14,888 nt of DNA from Candidatus Bathycorpusculum sp. (GCA_009779045.1 WREZ01000009.1:1-14888); one strand, 5' to 3'. Shown: positions 1-8,245, numbered from the stretch's first letter. Numbers and translations: made by a program. The notes: a model not told the origin generated them from the sequence alone.

Positions 1-1518
1 CAGAGTGTTCTTTTGTATTATTTCTTGTATTTGTGTTTCAAAATCTCCTTTAGAGGAGGTTGCCATAATTTGTAATTTTTCTCCTAACTGCACATTTGTC
101 TTAAATCGATTAGTGAATAGGTCTCTAATTTTGGCGCTTCCTAAAAACCCTTTAAGTTTAGAAGAAAAACCTAAACTACTAACCAGTGACGGTGAAAAAA
201 CAAAGTATCTTTTGTCATTTACATCGGCTCTACTGTAGGCTGTTATGTAAAAAGGGACATATACTATTGCATTATTTTTTAGTAATTCCTGATCTGCTTT
301 AAGGCCTAACAGTTTCATATTTGTTATACAATTCTCGCATTCCTCAACTATTTGCTTTACATATTCTAATACGGTCTGAGTTAAATTTTCAAGTTTTAGG
401 CTTTCTTGTTTGAGAGTCTCTTGTTTTTCATCTCGCAAAACCTCTATGACTACAATTGGTTGACGTTTAATTTGCACTTCTCTATCAAACTCATCCCTTA
501 ACGTAGATGACTCTTTTGTTTTTTGTTCTATCAATGTTTTAAGTTGTATTTCCAACTTTTTTTGTTGCTTTTGCAGGTCCTCAAGTTCCTGTTTTTCTTT
601 TTTAAGTTTTTTCTTTAAACTCTCCTCCGAGCGTTTATTTCCTCTTTGAGATTGAGCTTTTATCTGTTTACTGTAGCGCTCAATGCTGACTTCTGTTTCT
701 TTGATGTTTCTCTCTATACGACTTTTCTGCTTTTCAAGGGGCTGTTGCTCTTTATCTATACTTCTTTCTAAACGCTCCACCTGTTTTTTGTAATTAATAG
801 TTAGTTTTTCGATTTTTGGGTTAATTATTTCTTTTTGAGCTTTAATTTTTGCCTCCGCTTCTTCTGCAACCGCTTTAGATTCAAAATTAAAACCTTTAAT
901 GTACTCTTTTGTAGTGTTAAAAATCAACTCTAATACTTTTTTAAATTCTTCTGTTTTTTCCTTAAACGATAGTTGTAATGCTTCAATCTGACTAACAATT
1001 GATATTATTTTCTTCTCTTCTAAAATAGGTAAAAGCAAACTTGTTAATTGATCATCATAGCCTTCAGTTACTTCTTTACGGTAATCCCCCAATTCCTCTA
1101 ACAATTTATGGTCAACAATTAAGCCCTCACAAAGTAACTCTTTCACATTTTGTGCATAACCAAATTTCTTTGGGTAATTAACCAAAAACTTGGTATATTC
1201 CTCACGAATCCTAAAAATAACTTCAAAATCTTCCTTTTTAAACTCTGTCTGCAACACCTCATAATACGTCCAGTTATGCTGAATTCTGTTTAAACCATCA
1301 AAAACATACGTAAAATTACCCCTAACAATAAACCAAAGCGGATAACCAACTTTTAAAATGTAAGCAATCTTTTCCGAATTGTTAGTTGAACCCCCCCTTT
1401 TACGCTCTAATTCAGAAAGCGCAAAAACAGCTGCATACTCCGCCTCCATACTAACAGACTCTTCTCGACTCTCCGATTTTACCGCAAAAGGCAAAACAAA
1501 CTGCTTAGGTATTGACAT
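1..1518 (-). CDS. Long coiled-coil protein of unknown function (3' end cut by window edge)
   Basis: Reading the minus strand from an ATG at 1518 gives 506 codons with no stop before the window edge, so the C-terminus is missing. The protein starts MSIPKQFVLPFAVKSESREE. A compact N-terminal part (residues about 1-200) contains the stretch YILKVGYPLWFIVRGNFTYV. A strongly charged coiled coil follows at about 212-349, rich in K, E and Q, then a globular C-terminal part (from about 350) containing IVYVPFYITAY. There is no signal peptide, clear membrane helix or Walker A motif. It lies 95 bases downstream of nucS on the same strand, with a TATA-like TATAAT (plus 1571-1577 region) in the gap, so it may have its own promoter. 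The layout resembles coiled-coil partners of archaeal ATPases, but I recognise no family and assign no function. The ORF is secure; its role is unknown. Confidence 0.85.
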   Translation of the reverse strand, partial: MSIPKQFVLPFAVKSESREESVSMEAEYAAVFALSELERKRGGSTNNSEKIAYILKVGYPLWFIVRGNFTYVFDGLNRIQHNWTYYEVLQTEFKKEDFEVIFRIREEYTKFLVNYPKKFGYAQNVKELLCEGLIVDHKLLEELGDYRKEVTEGYDDQLTSLLLPILEEKKIISIVSQIEALQLSFKEKTEEFKKVLELIFNTTKEYIKGFNFESKAVAEEAEAKIKAQKEIINPKIEKLTINYKKQVERLERSIDKEQQPLEKQKSRIERNIKETEVSIERYSKQIKAQSQRGNKRSEESLKKKLKKEKQELEDLQKQQKKLEIQLKTLIEQKTKESSTLRDEFDREVQIKRQPIVVIEVLRDEKQETLKQESLKLENLTQTVLEYVKQIVEECENCITNMKLLGLKADQELLKNNAIVYVPFYITAYSRADVNDKRYFVFSPSLVSSLGFSSKLKGFLGSAKIRDLFTNRFKTNVQLGEKLQIMATSSKGDFETQIQEIIQKNTL

Positions 1519-1613
1519 GACTCTTCAAATAATTATACACAACAACCATTTTTTTAAACTTGCCCCTAAAATTATATGTCAAAAACACCCTTTAACAAAC
1601 TTATATTGCAACA

Positions 1614-2396
1614 TTAAAAAAATGACTCCAACTTGGAAGTTGGACCTGACTTTTTAAGAATCTCTGCGCACTTCTTAGGACACAACTCTTTAAACTCCAA
1701 ACACATGCTCTCCAATAACGCTTGAACATCTTTACCTAAACTAGGCGCAACTAAAATTCCACGGATCTGTCTATCAGACTTTAACTTTATAGCTTCAATA
1801 TATTTTGCAAGTTGCAACACAGCCTCTTTAGTCGCCGTTTTACGCTTAACTTCAACAACAACTAATCTACCTGATTTATCCATACCATAAACATCAACAA
1901 ACCCAGGTTCAACCTTTTTCTCCCAACTAATCGGCTTAAAGTCTTCCTCAATTAATTCAGGTCTAAGAAGAATTGCTTTATGCATATCTTCTTCGCTAGC
2001 GTTAAGAATGAACTCACCTGCATCCAATAACATAATAGATGTAACTGTGTAGATTTTTGTGAATTGAACTTTGACATTTTCTTTAGGTTTTTGACGAATT
2101 GCATGAACTTCAAGTATATCATCTTTTACTTGCGCATGAAAAACACTACCTGAAGGCTGCCAATTAACGGGTTCATAACCAATGGGACGATGAACAAGTA
2201 AACTGCCATCTGATTTGATAATTAAAAGCCGTTCTCCTAATTCTAATTTTGAGCTTGCTCTTCCCACGTAATCAACTTTACAATTGCCTACAACAATTAA
2301 GGTCCTTCTTTGAACAAAGGCTTTTTCAATTAGACTTTTTGCTTCTTCAAGCTCCGGCTCTATAAGTGTTGAGAGTTTATTGTTTAATTGTTGCAT
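1614..2396 (-). CDS. nucS: Endonuclease NucS (EndoMS), mismatch-specific DNA nuclease
   Basis: A 260-residue protein of the usual NucS length. NucS/EndoMS cleaves both strands at mismatches or acts on branched DNA, in the cytosol with the PCNA clamp, and replaces MutS-MutL in many archaea and actinobacteria. The N-terminal DNA-binding half precedes a RecB-like nuclease core at about 165-205: D168 (in FVDVYG), E182 and K184 (in VVVEVKRK) and Q195 (in AVLQLAKYIE) match the PD-(D/E)xK site. The last eight residues, TSKLESFF, form a PCNA-interacting-peptide-like box with the usual leading Q replaced by T. The ATG at 2396 fits; a TATA-like element lies near plus 2431-2440. It is divergent from a methyltransferase gene. 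The final codons include the inverted repeat TCCAACTT/AAGTTGGA at 1627-1644. Identification is confident. Confidence 0.95.
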   Translation of the reverse strand: MQQLNNKLSTLIEPELEEAKSLIEKAFVQRRTLIVVGNCKVDYVGRASSKLELGERLLIIKSDGSLLVHRPIGYEPVNWQPSGSVFHAQVKDDILEVHAIRQKPKENVKVQFTKIYTVTSIMLLDAGEFILNASEEDMHKAILLRPELIEEDFKPISWEKKVEPGFVDVYGMDKSGRLVVVEVKRKTATKEAVLQLAKYIEAIKLKSDRQIRGILVAPSLGKDVQALLESMCLEFKELCPKKCAEILKKSGPTSKLESFF

Positions 2397-2534
2397 TATA
2401 AAGGCTCAATTGTACTAGATAGTTACTGGTACATAAAAATTTTCAAAAATTTTTACCCGAAAAATAGCGTCAATAGAGTGAAAGCAACTAAACACTCCAA
2501 AACAGTTAAAGTCCTATGTTGCAGACTTTATTTA

Positions 2535-3098
2535 GTGACCATATTGAGTAGTTGGAACAAAAAGCGTTCAGTAGCAAACCGTTACAACATTACCTCTACA
2601 AGTTATGATGAACAATATGCTCAAGAGCAAACCGCAAAATATCAAGCCGCTCAAAAAGCGTTAAGTCAACCTTTTTATGATACCATTTTAGATGTTGGTT
2701 GTGGTAGTGGGCTTTTCTTTTCTCATGCAGCTGATAAAGCTGAAATAATTGTAGGCCTTGATCTTTCACGTAAACTGTTGTTGAAAGCTAAAGCTCATGC
2801 TAAACAATTTTATAATGCACATATTGTTTTGGCCGATGCCGACCATTTGCCATTTAAATTTGCTCTATTTGATGTTGTTTTTTCTTTTACAATGCTTCAA
2901 AATATGCCTGCTCCAAAGAAGACTTTACTTGCGTTTAAACAACAAACTAAAGCGGGTGGTAAGCTTGTGATTACGGGATTGAAGAAAGCTTTTGGATTAA
3001 CTGTTTTTTTGGATCTGTTTGAAGTTAATAGTTTAGAGTTGATTGAGTTTATAGATGACCCAAACTTAAATTGTTACATTGCCATTGTGATGAATTGA
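2535..3098 (+). CDS. Class I SAM-dependent methyltransferase (Methyltransf_11-like)
   Basis: The glycine-rich SAM-binding motif I is ILDVGCGSGLFF (from about residue 52), followed by the acidic end of strand 2 (GLDLSRKLL), ADADHLPFKFALFDVVFS (motif II/III region) and GGKLVITGLKK (post-motif). Substrate is unknown. The frame stays open upstream to an ATG at 2388, but those extra residues do not look like a methyltransferase N-terminus, and that ATG lies inside the nucS start. Family members tend to begin just before the KKRSVANRYN segment, so I place the start at GTG 2535; TTG 2544, with GTGA five bases before it, is equally possible. That gives 184-187 residues, short for the family, with little beyond the Rossmann core, so it may need a partner. 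Its promoter region is shared with the divergent nucS. Confidence 0.8.
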   Translation: MTILSSWNKKRSVANRYNITSTSYDEQYAQEQTAKYQAAQKALSQPFYDTILDVGCGSGLFFSHAADKAEIIVGLDLSRKLLLKAKAHAKQFYNAHIVLADADHLPFKFALFDVVFSFTMLQNMPAPKKTLLAFKQQTKAGGKLVITGLKKAFGLTVFLDLFEVNSLELIEFIDDPNLNCYIAIVMN

Positions 3099-3109
3099 CT
3101 GTTAACCTT

Positions 3110-3173
3110 CTTATATTAAAAGTACATGTAATTATTAGGTTCAAGGCTTTGGGAGTTATTTTGGGGTGCGTGT
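3110..3173 (+). promoter_or_regulatory. Promoter and RBS of the polyferredoxin-hdrA operon
   Basis: A TATA-like CTTATATTAAAAG begins at 3110, which would start transcription near 3140. GGGGTG at 3163-3168 sits five bases before the ATG at 3174 and resembles the archaeal Shine-Dalgarno GGAGGTG with one mismatch. This supports 3174 over the downstream ATG at 3216, which has no such site. Confidence 0.45.
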
Positions 3174-4109
3174 ATGCCATATAAAAGTTCAAAGCAAGAT
3201 TCATCTGATGTTTTAATGTTAGAGTGGGTTCTGCAGGTAAAAAATTACCGGTTAACTCTTGATAGGCATCTTTGTGTTGGTTGTCAGATTTGTTGTTTGG
3301 TTTGTCCTAAAGAAGCTGTTAAAATCGATAAACAACAAAATATGGGTGAAAAGGCGTTAAAATCTAAAGTGGACATTGATTTGGCTAAATGTAATTTTTG
3401 TGGTGCGTGTGATGTAACTTGTCCTTTTGGTGCTATTAAAGTAACTTTAAATGGTGTGCACAAATTAGCTTTACTAGCAAAAGAGAGTTACCCCAAAATT
3501 AAACGAACAATACTTTTAGATTCTGCCCTGTGTCCTAAAACTTGTTCTGAATGTGAAACTGTTTGTCCATTTAAATTAATTAAAGTATCTAAAGTGGGGT
3601 TTGATGGACAACCCGTTAAAAATGTTGTTGAGCTTTCTCCAACAGAAAAACGGCGCATTAAGCTTTCTGTAGATATCAAAAAGGATTATTGTCCTACTTG
3701 TAAAATATGTGAGGTAAATTGTCCCTCAAAAATTTTAAAAGTTACTAAAATTTTTGAAGGAAAAATAGTTATAAACCCTGATAAATGTCCTTATAACTGT
3801 CGTAGCTGTGTTGAGGTTTGTCCAATACCTAATGTTTTAACGGTTGATGCGGCAGATGGGAAGGTTGTTGTTACTGATGTTTGTTGTACCTTTTGTGGTG
3901 CTTGTAAAAATGTTTGCCCTGTAGTGGATGCTTTGGTGGTTAGGCGTGTTAAAGTTGCTCATGAGCGTATTCATTCAGGTGCATGGAATAGGGCTTTGGA
4001 GCGGCTTACAAGTACGTATGATGGGGTAAAAGTGCTTAAGGCGGTTGCTTCTTTAAAGAAGCGGGATATTGTTATTAAACGGTTGCAGGATGAAATAGTT
4101 GATGAGTGA
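3174..4109 (+). CDS. Polyferredoxin with six [4Fe-4S] motifs
   Basis: A 311-residue soluble protein with six ferredoxin-type cysteine motifs. Four have a standard CxxCxxCxxxCP spacing (CVGCQICCLVCP starting at residue 34, CNFCGACDVTCP, CPTCKICEVNCP, CTFCGACKNVCP). Two have a CxxxCxxCxxxCP spacing (CPKTCSECETVCP and CPYNCRSCVEVCP). It should carry up to six [4Fe-4S] clusters and act as an electron wire, comparable to FwdF or MvhB polyferredoxins of methanogens. Its last codons overlap the start of hdrA by 8 bases, so translation is probably coupled and the two proteins likely share a complex. Conserved-looking sequence begins around residue 15 (MLEWVLQV), so ATG 3216 is an alternative start, though the RBS favours 3174. 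Cluster binding is well supported; the partner is inferred from context. Confidence 0.9.
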   Translation: MPYKSSKQDSSDVLMLEWVLQVKNYRLTLDRHLCVGCQICCLVCPKEAVKIDKQQNMGEKALKSKVDIDLAKCNFCGACDVTCPFGAIKVTLNGVHKLALLAKESYPKIKRTILLDSALCPKTCSECETVCPFKLIKVSKVGFDGQPVKNVVELSPTEKRRIKLSVDIKKDYCPTCKICEVNCPSKILKVTKIFEGKIVINPDKCPYNCRSCVEVCPIPNVLTVDAADGKVVVTDVCCTFCGACKNVCPVVDALVVRRVKVAHERIHSGAWNRALERLTSTYDGVKVLKAVASLKKRDIVIKRLQDEIVDE

Positions 4110-6549
4110 GTTACAAGAACCTAAAGAAGAGTTGCGTATAGGCGTTTTTGTTTGTCATTGTGGTTTAAACATAGCTGGTACTGTGGATGTTCATGCTGTT
4201 GCTGAGTACGCTAAGACTTTGGATAATGTGGTTTTTGTTAAAGAAAATCGTTATACCTGTGCGGATCCTGGGCAGGAGGAAATTCGAAATGCTATAAAAC
4301 AAAATGATTTAAATCGTATAGTTATAGCTGCTTGTTCTCCTAGGATGCATGAGCCTACTTTTCGACGTACTGTGGCTGAGGCGGGTCTTAACAGTTTTCT
4401 ATATGAAATGGCAAATATTCGTGAATTTTCTTCTTGGTGTCATCAAAATAATCCTAAGGACGCAACTGAACGTGCAAAAGACACTGTACATATGGCTGTT
4501 GCAAAAGTACGTTTAATGCAACCGCTGCAAACTCTTGAAGTGCCTGTAACAAATAAGGCTCTAATAATTGGTGGTGGAATTGCAGGTATAAATGCTGCTT
4601 TAGATCTAGCTGAGCAAGGGTTTAAAGTGTATATGCTTGAAAATTCTCAAAGCATAGGTGGTCACATGGCAGCACTTGACAAAACCTTCCCAACCCTTGA
4701 CTGTAGCATTTGTATTGAAGGCCCAAAAATGGTGGACTGCTCACGACACCCAAACATTACCATATTTGCCTACAGTGACCTAGTCAAAGTTGATGGCTAC
4801 GTGGGCAATTTTAGAGTAAAAATCCGCAAAAACCCTCGTTATGTTATTGAAGAAAAATGTACGGGATGTGGTGAGTGTAAAGATGTTTGTCCTATTGAGT
4901 ATCCAAATGAATGGGATATGAACCTTGGTACTCGTAAAGCCATATCAGTGCCTTTTGACCAATCAGTTCCCTTGGTTTATGCTATTAACCGCGATTATTG
5001 TATTGAGTGTTATAAGTGTACTGAGAAATGTGGTGAGCGTCAAGCCATAGATTTTGACCAACAACCTGCAGAAGTTGAAATCGAAGTAGGCGCAATTATC
5101 GTATCTACAGGATATGACGTTTATGAACCCTATGACCTGCCTCTCTTAGGTTATGGTAAATATTCTAATGTAGTTACAAGTATGGAGTTTGAACGTTTAA
5201 TTCTAGCCGCTGGCCCTACAGGCGGTAAAGTCATTCGCCAATCCGACGGCCAAAAACCCCGCCGAATCGCTTTTATTTTATGTGTCGGCAGCCGAGACAA
5301 AAACAAGTACCCCTACTGTAGCAATTACTGCTGTATGTACACCTTAAAACATGTAGTGCAGCTTAAAGAAAAATACAAGGAAGACATAGAAGTCTACGTT
5401 TTCTACATGGACATACGCAGCACCAGCAAGGGGTATGAAGAATTTTACGACCGTGCAAGAGAAAGAGGTGTAAACTTTGTCCGCGGCAGAGTAAGTCGAA
5501 TAGACGAAAACCAAAACACCCATAACCTAACTGTTCACTCCGAAGACACACTGCTAGGAAATCCTATAGAAGTTGAAGTAGACATGGTAGTTCTAGCCAC
5601 AGCTTCTATAGCTAAAAAAGGCTCAGACAACATAGCACGCATCTTAAACATTTCAAGAGGTCAAGACGGCTTTTTCATGGAAGCACACCCTAAACTAAAA
5701 CCCCTAGATGCACCAACGGATGGCATCTTTTACGCTGGAGCATGTGCAGGCCTAAAAGACATCCCCTACAGCGTCTCACAAGGCAGCGGAGCCGCCTCAA
5801 GAGTCGCAGCCGTTATCTCTAAACCAAAATGGCAAATCGAACCCATTATATCCATAGTTAACCAAACCAAATGCACAAGCTGCGGTATATGTGTAAACGC
5901 ATGCCCATACGGCGCAATTAAACACGAAAAAAACCAGCCTGCCACTATAATCACCGCAAGCTGCCACGGCTGCGGAACATGCGTCGCTGAATGCCCCTCC
6001 CATGCTATCACTCAAATGCATTTCACAGACGCACAAATAATGGCACAAATACATGCTGCACTACAAGATAATCCTGAAGAAAAAATTTTAGCTTTTCTCT
6101 GCAATTGGTGCAGCTACGCCGGAGCAGACCTAGCTGGAATTAACCGATGCGAATACCCCGCCAACGTACGTGTCATACGCATAATGTGCAGCGGCAGAGT
6201 ATCAAAAGAGTTCATACTCGAAGCACTACGACTAAGCGCAGGCATGATTCTGATAGGCGCATGCCATCTACCCTATGACTGTCACTACATCAACGGAAAC
6301 CACAAAATGAAAACAAGAACCGACACACTCAAAAACATGCTAACAAAGCTAGGCATGAGCCCACAACGATTCCGCATAGAATACGTCTCCGCCGCTGAAG
6401 GCATACATTATGCTGAAATAATAAAAGAAATTAACCAACAAAGGAAAAACATAGGAACAAAACAAATCAAAGAAGAAACCACAAAACTCAAACCAACAAT
6501 AGAACGCATGCTAAAAACAAAAAACCACCTCACAAATCCTCCTCCCTAA
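4102..6549 (+). CDS. hdrA: HdrA-MvhD fusion: FAD/iron-sulfur electron-transfer subunit of a heterodisulfide-reductase-like complex
   Basis: An 815-residue protein joining HdrA to the methyl-viologen-hydrogenase delta subunit (MvhD/FlpD). The HdrA N-domain has IGVFVCHCG and CSPRMHEPTFRR. The FAD Rossmann motif GGGIAG is at 157-162, followed by a CSIC cluster segment. A first ferredoxin pair starts near C253 (CTGCGECKDVCP). FILCVGSRDKNKYPYC belongs to the thioredoxin-reductase-like domain. A C-terminal ferredoxin pair (CTSCGICVNACP near 591, CHGCGTCVAECP) leads into the MvhD domain (about 660-790: CNWCSYAGADLAG, MCSGRV, ACHLPYDCHYINGN). HdrA is the flavin site of electron bifurcation; MvhD links it to a hydrogenase or dehydrogenase. 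HdrB, HdrC and MvhAG are absent here. The ATG at 4102 is chosen over TTG 4099. Composition flips from T/G-rich to A/C-rich within the gene at about 4640-5220. The last 35 residues are a low-complexity K/T/P tail. Confidence 0.95.
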   Translation: MSELQEPKEELRIGVFVCHCGLNIAGTVDVHAVAEYAKTLDNVVFVKENRYTCADPGQEEIRNAIKQNDLNRIVIAACSPRMHEPTFRRTVAEAGLNSFLYEMANIREFSSWCHQNNPKDATERAKDTVHMAVAKVRLMQPLQTLEVPVTNKALIIGGGIAGINAALDLAEQGFKVYMLENSQSIGGHMAALDKTFPTLDCSICIEGPKMVDCSRHPNITIFAYSDLVKVDGYVGNFRVKIRKNPRYVIEEKCTGCGECKDVCPIEYPNEWDMNLGTRKAISVPFDQSVPLVYAINRDYCIECYKCTEKCGERQAIDFDQQPAEVEIEVGAIIVSTGYDVYEPYDLPLLGYGKYSNVVTSMEFERLILAAGPTGGKVIRQSDGQKPRRIAFILCVGSRDKNKYPYCSNYCCMYTLKHVVQLKEKYKEDIEVYVFYMDIRSTSKGYEEFYDRARERGVNFVRGRVSRIDENQNTHNLTVHSEDTLLGNPIEVEVDMVVLATASIAKKGSDNIARILNISRGQDGFFMEAHPKLKPLDAPTDGIFYAGACAGLKDIPYSVSQGSGAASRVAAVISKPKWQIEPIISIVNQTKCTSCGICVNACPYGAIKHEKNQPATIITASCHGCGTCVAECPSHAITQMHFTDAQIMAQIHAALQDNPEEKILAFLCNWCSYAGADLAGINRCEYPANVRVIRIMCSGRVSKEFILEALRLSAGMILIGACHLPYDCHYINGNHKMKTRTDTLKNMLTKLGMSPQRFRIEYVSAAEGIHYAEIIKEINQQRKNIGTKQIKEETTKLKPTIERMLKTKNHLTNPPP

Positions 6550-6585
6550 ATAACTTACAAATAACATCATTATCATCCACAAAAT

Positions 6586-7869
6586 TTATTCAACTTCTCC
6601 AATAAGATAAGTTCCCGTAACTTTAACAACTCTAACACGTAACATTTTACCTAACAAGTTTTGTGTACTTCTTACAACAATAGGTTTGTAAGCAAAATTA
6701 CGCCCTACCCATGAACCTTCCACTTTACCTTTCTCATCAACAAGAATTTCACCGCTCCAATTTTTCCACTGCATATTTTTTTCAAGTGATATTTGCTTAA
6801 CTAATGATGCTATAATGGTGCTTCTTTGTTTAATTTCTTCAGGTGATACTTTATCTTCTATCATTTCTGCTGCTAATGTTTTGGGTCTAGCAAAAAATTT
6901 AGACACATTAGTGACATCTGGTTTTATTTCTTTAAGTAGCTGTATTGTGTTTTTAAATGCTTGTTTTGTTTCTCCTGGGAATCCCACAATGATATCTGTT
7001 GCTAATGTTAATTCTGGAAATGCCTCTCTAAATGCTGCAATAGCGTTCTTGAATTCGTTTGCAGTGTAGAATCTGCGCATTTTTTTGAGAACTTGATCAT
7101 CTCCGCTTTGAATGGGGAAATGTAAAAATTTGAAGATTTTTGGGTTTTTGTATGCTTCAATGAGTTCTTGTTGCATGTCATTTATCATGTTAGGGGTCAT
7201 CATGCCTACTCTGACCTTAAATGTGCCTTCTACTTCTCCAATTGAGTGGAGGAGTTCTGATAGGTTCTTTCCGTTTTCTCGTCCGTATGCAGCAGTGTCT
7301 TGGGATGTAATCCAAAACTCGTGGGTACCTGTAGTTATGTCTGTTTTTATTTTTTGGATTATTTCAGGTATGCTGTAACTTTGTAGTTTTCCTCGGGCAA
7401 ATACTACTGCGCAGTAAGCACATGAGCCAAGGCAACCAAGGTTAATTGGTAAAATGCTGATGATTGGGTTTGTGTTGATTTTAGGTAGTGTTAATTGTGG
7501 TTTTTCTTTTTGGGTTTGTTGTATGGTTGTAATTTTTTTGCCAGCTGCTACTTGATTTACCAGTTCTATTATGTATTCGCCTATTGCTGGTCCTGCGATG
7601 CCGTCGAATTGGGTTTCGTGGTGGAGGCGTTCTATGCTGATTTTTGGTAGGCAACCTATTATTATGATTTTTTTTGTTTTTGGGGTTTGTTTTATGGCGT
7701 TTATTATGCGGTTTTCTGTTGGTCCTTTTACGGCGCAGCTGTTAAATATGATGATGTCTGCCTCTTTTTCTGTAGTGATTTGGTGTCCTTTGTTTGTTAG
7801 GATTCCTGTTGTTGTTTCGGTGTCTGCTATGTTTGCTGCGCAGCCGTAGGTTTTGATGGCTATTTTCAT
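6586..7869 (-). CDS. tRNA threonylcarbamoyladenosine (t6A37) methylthiotransferase, archaeal CDKAL1/MiaB-like
   Basis: A radical-SAM enzyme predicted to convert t6A at position 37 of ANN-decoding tRNAs into ms2t6A. From the ATG at 7869 it has 427 residues. The UPF0004 N-domain carries the three auxiliary-cluster cysteines C10 (TYGCAAN), C45 (NSCAVKGPTENR) and C73 (GCLPKI). The radical-SAM CxxxCxxC is C146-C150-C153 (CLGSCAYC), followed by ARGKL. A C-terminal TRAM RNA-binding domain covers about the last 60 residues. The frame is open to an ATG at 7905, but a TATA-like TTTTTATT lies at plus 7911-7918, only about nine bases from it, so that ATG would sit upstream of the transcript start. The ATG at 7869 gives a leader of roughly 20 bases and starts directly at MKIAIKTYGCAAN. 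It is convergent with hdrA. The sense strand is A/C-rich over the first two thirds. Confidence 0.93.
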   Translation of the reverse strand: MKIAIKTYGCAANIADTETTTGILTNKGHQITTEKEADIIIFNSCAVKGPTENRIINAIKQTPKTKKIIIIGCLPKISIERLHHETQFDGIAGPAIGEYIIELVNQVAAGKKITTIQQTQKEKPQLTLPKINTNPIISILPINLGCLGSCAYCAVVFARGKLQSYSIPEIIQKIKTDITTGTHEFWITSQDTAAYGRENGKNLSELLHSIGEVEGTFKVRVGMMTPNMINDMQQELIEAYKNPKIFKFLHFPIQSGDDQVLKKMRRFYTANEFKNAIAAFREAFPELTLATDIIVGFPGETKQAFKNTIQLLKEIKPDVTNVSKFFARPKTLAAEMIEDKVSPEEIKQRSTIIASLVKQISLEKNMQWKNWSGEILVDEKGKVEGSWVGRNFAYKPIVVRSTQNLLGKMLRVRVVKVTGTYLIGEVE

Positions 7870-7910
7870 GTTTGTCACTAGTGTTGGTGATGTAGAATGG
7901 TTCATTAAGT

Positions 7911-7918
7911 AATAAAAA
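7911..7918 (-). promoter_or_regulatory. TATA-like box of the tRNA methylthiotransferase gene
   Basis: The minus strand reads AGTTTTTATTACTTAATG across this point. A start of transcription about 26 bases downstream (near 7888) leaves a short leader before the ATG at 7869. Confidence 0.4.
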
Positions 7919-7972
7919 CTTGAGGGTGGTGTGTTGCCTTTTTTGACATATCCTTGTTTTTATACTTGTTTT

Positions 7973-7985
7973 ACTTTATATATGG
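7973..7985 (+). promoter_or_regulatory. TATA-like box upstream of the RHH regulator gene
   Basis: ACTTTATATATGG is a good archaeal TATA-box match and predicts transcription from about 8008, giving a leader of about 80 bases. A second candidate, GTACATATATC near 8025-8036, would give a leader of about 30 bases. Inverted repeats at 7994-8008 and 8057-8073 lie in the same leader. Confidence 0.4.
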
Positions 7986-7993
7986 TAGAACCA

Positions 7994-8008
7994 ACATGTT
8001 ATGCATGT
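7994..8008. repeat. Inverted repeat ACATG-N5-CATGT
   Basis: Perfect 5-base arms separated by TTATG, just downstream of the TATA-like box of the RHH gene. It could be an operator half-site pair for the encoded regulator, which as an RHH dimer would bind short inverted repeats. The role is inferred from position only. Confidence 0.35.
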
Positions 8009-8056
8009 ATTAATCACATAATATGTACATATATCTACCTTATAGAATACAATATT

Positions 8057-8073
8057 CACTTGTTCACCAAGTG
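8057..8073. repeat. Inverted repeat CACTTG-N5-CAAGTG
   Basis: Perfect 6-base arms around TTCAC, lying 17 bases before the RHH start codon. It may be an autoregulatory operator or an RNA hairpin next to the purine-rich GGGGAG (8074-8079 region) that could serve as a distant RBS. Confidence 0.4.
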
Positions 8074-8089
8074 GGGAGAAGACGAGCAA

Positions 8090-8245
8090 ATGAAACTAAT
8101 TACATTATACTTACCTGAAACTTATATTAAAGCTTTAGACCAGCTTGTAGATGAACGGTTCTATCCAAACCGTGCAGAAGCAATCCGTGTCGCAATACGA
8201 GACCTAATTAGTGCTGAAGTTTGGAGGCGAAACGGCGTTGACTAA
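8090..8245 (+). CDS. Ribbon-helix-helix (CopG/Arc-type) transcriptional regulator
   Basis: A 51-residue DNA-binding protein starting MKLITLYLP. The strand KLITLYLP would pair in the dimer and contact the major groove; helix A is about TYIKALDQLVDE and helix B follows at FYPNRAEAIRVAIRDLI. The PNRAEAIRxAxR signature is typical of small archaeal RHH regulators, including the CdrS-type cell-division regulators of haloarchaea; equivalence to CdrS is not shown. The frame is open upstream to 7931, but that extension is low-complexity and crosses the likely promoter, so ATG 8090 is chosen. It overlaps the next ORF by eight bases, suggesting a two-gene unit. Inverted repeats upstream suggest autoregulation. 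Confidence 0.85.
   Translation: MKLITLYLPETYIKALDQLVDERFYPNRAEAIRVAIRDLISAEVWRRNGVD

Noticed and set aside
1627..1644. Inverted repeat TCCAACTT/AAGTTGGA as a terminator
   Set aside because: It lies within the last codons of nucS, has only a two-base centre, and is not followed by a T-run on the sense strand.
1379..1657. 92-codon + strand ORF
   Set aside because: It lies antisense to the start of the coiled-coil gene and the end of nucS, with no motif or RBS; it is a shadow.
5363..6054. Several minus-strand ORFs within hdrA
   Set aside because: They are antisense shadows of a well-conserved gene without recognisable protein features.
7931..8089. Upstream extension of the RHH ORF
   Set aside because: It crosses the likely TATA box and inverted repeats and encodes no plausible domain; the RHH fold begins at the ATG at 8090.
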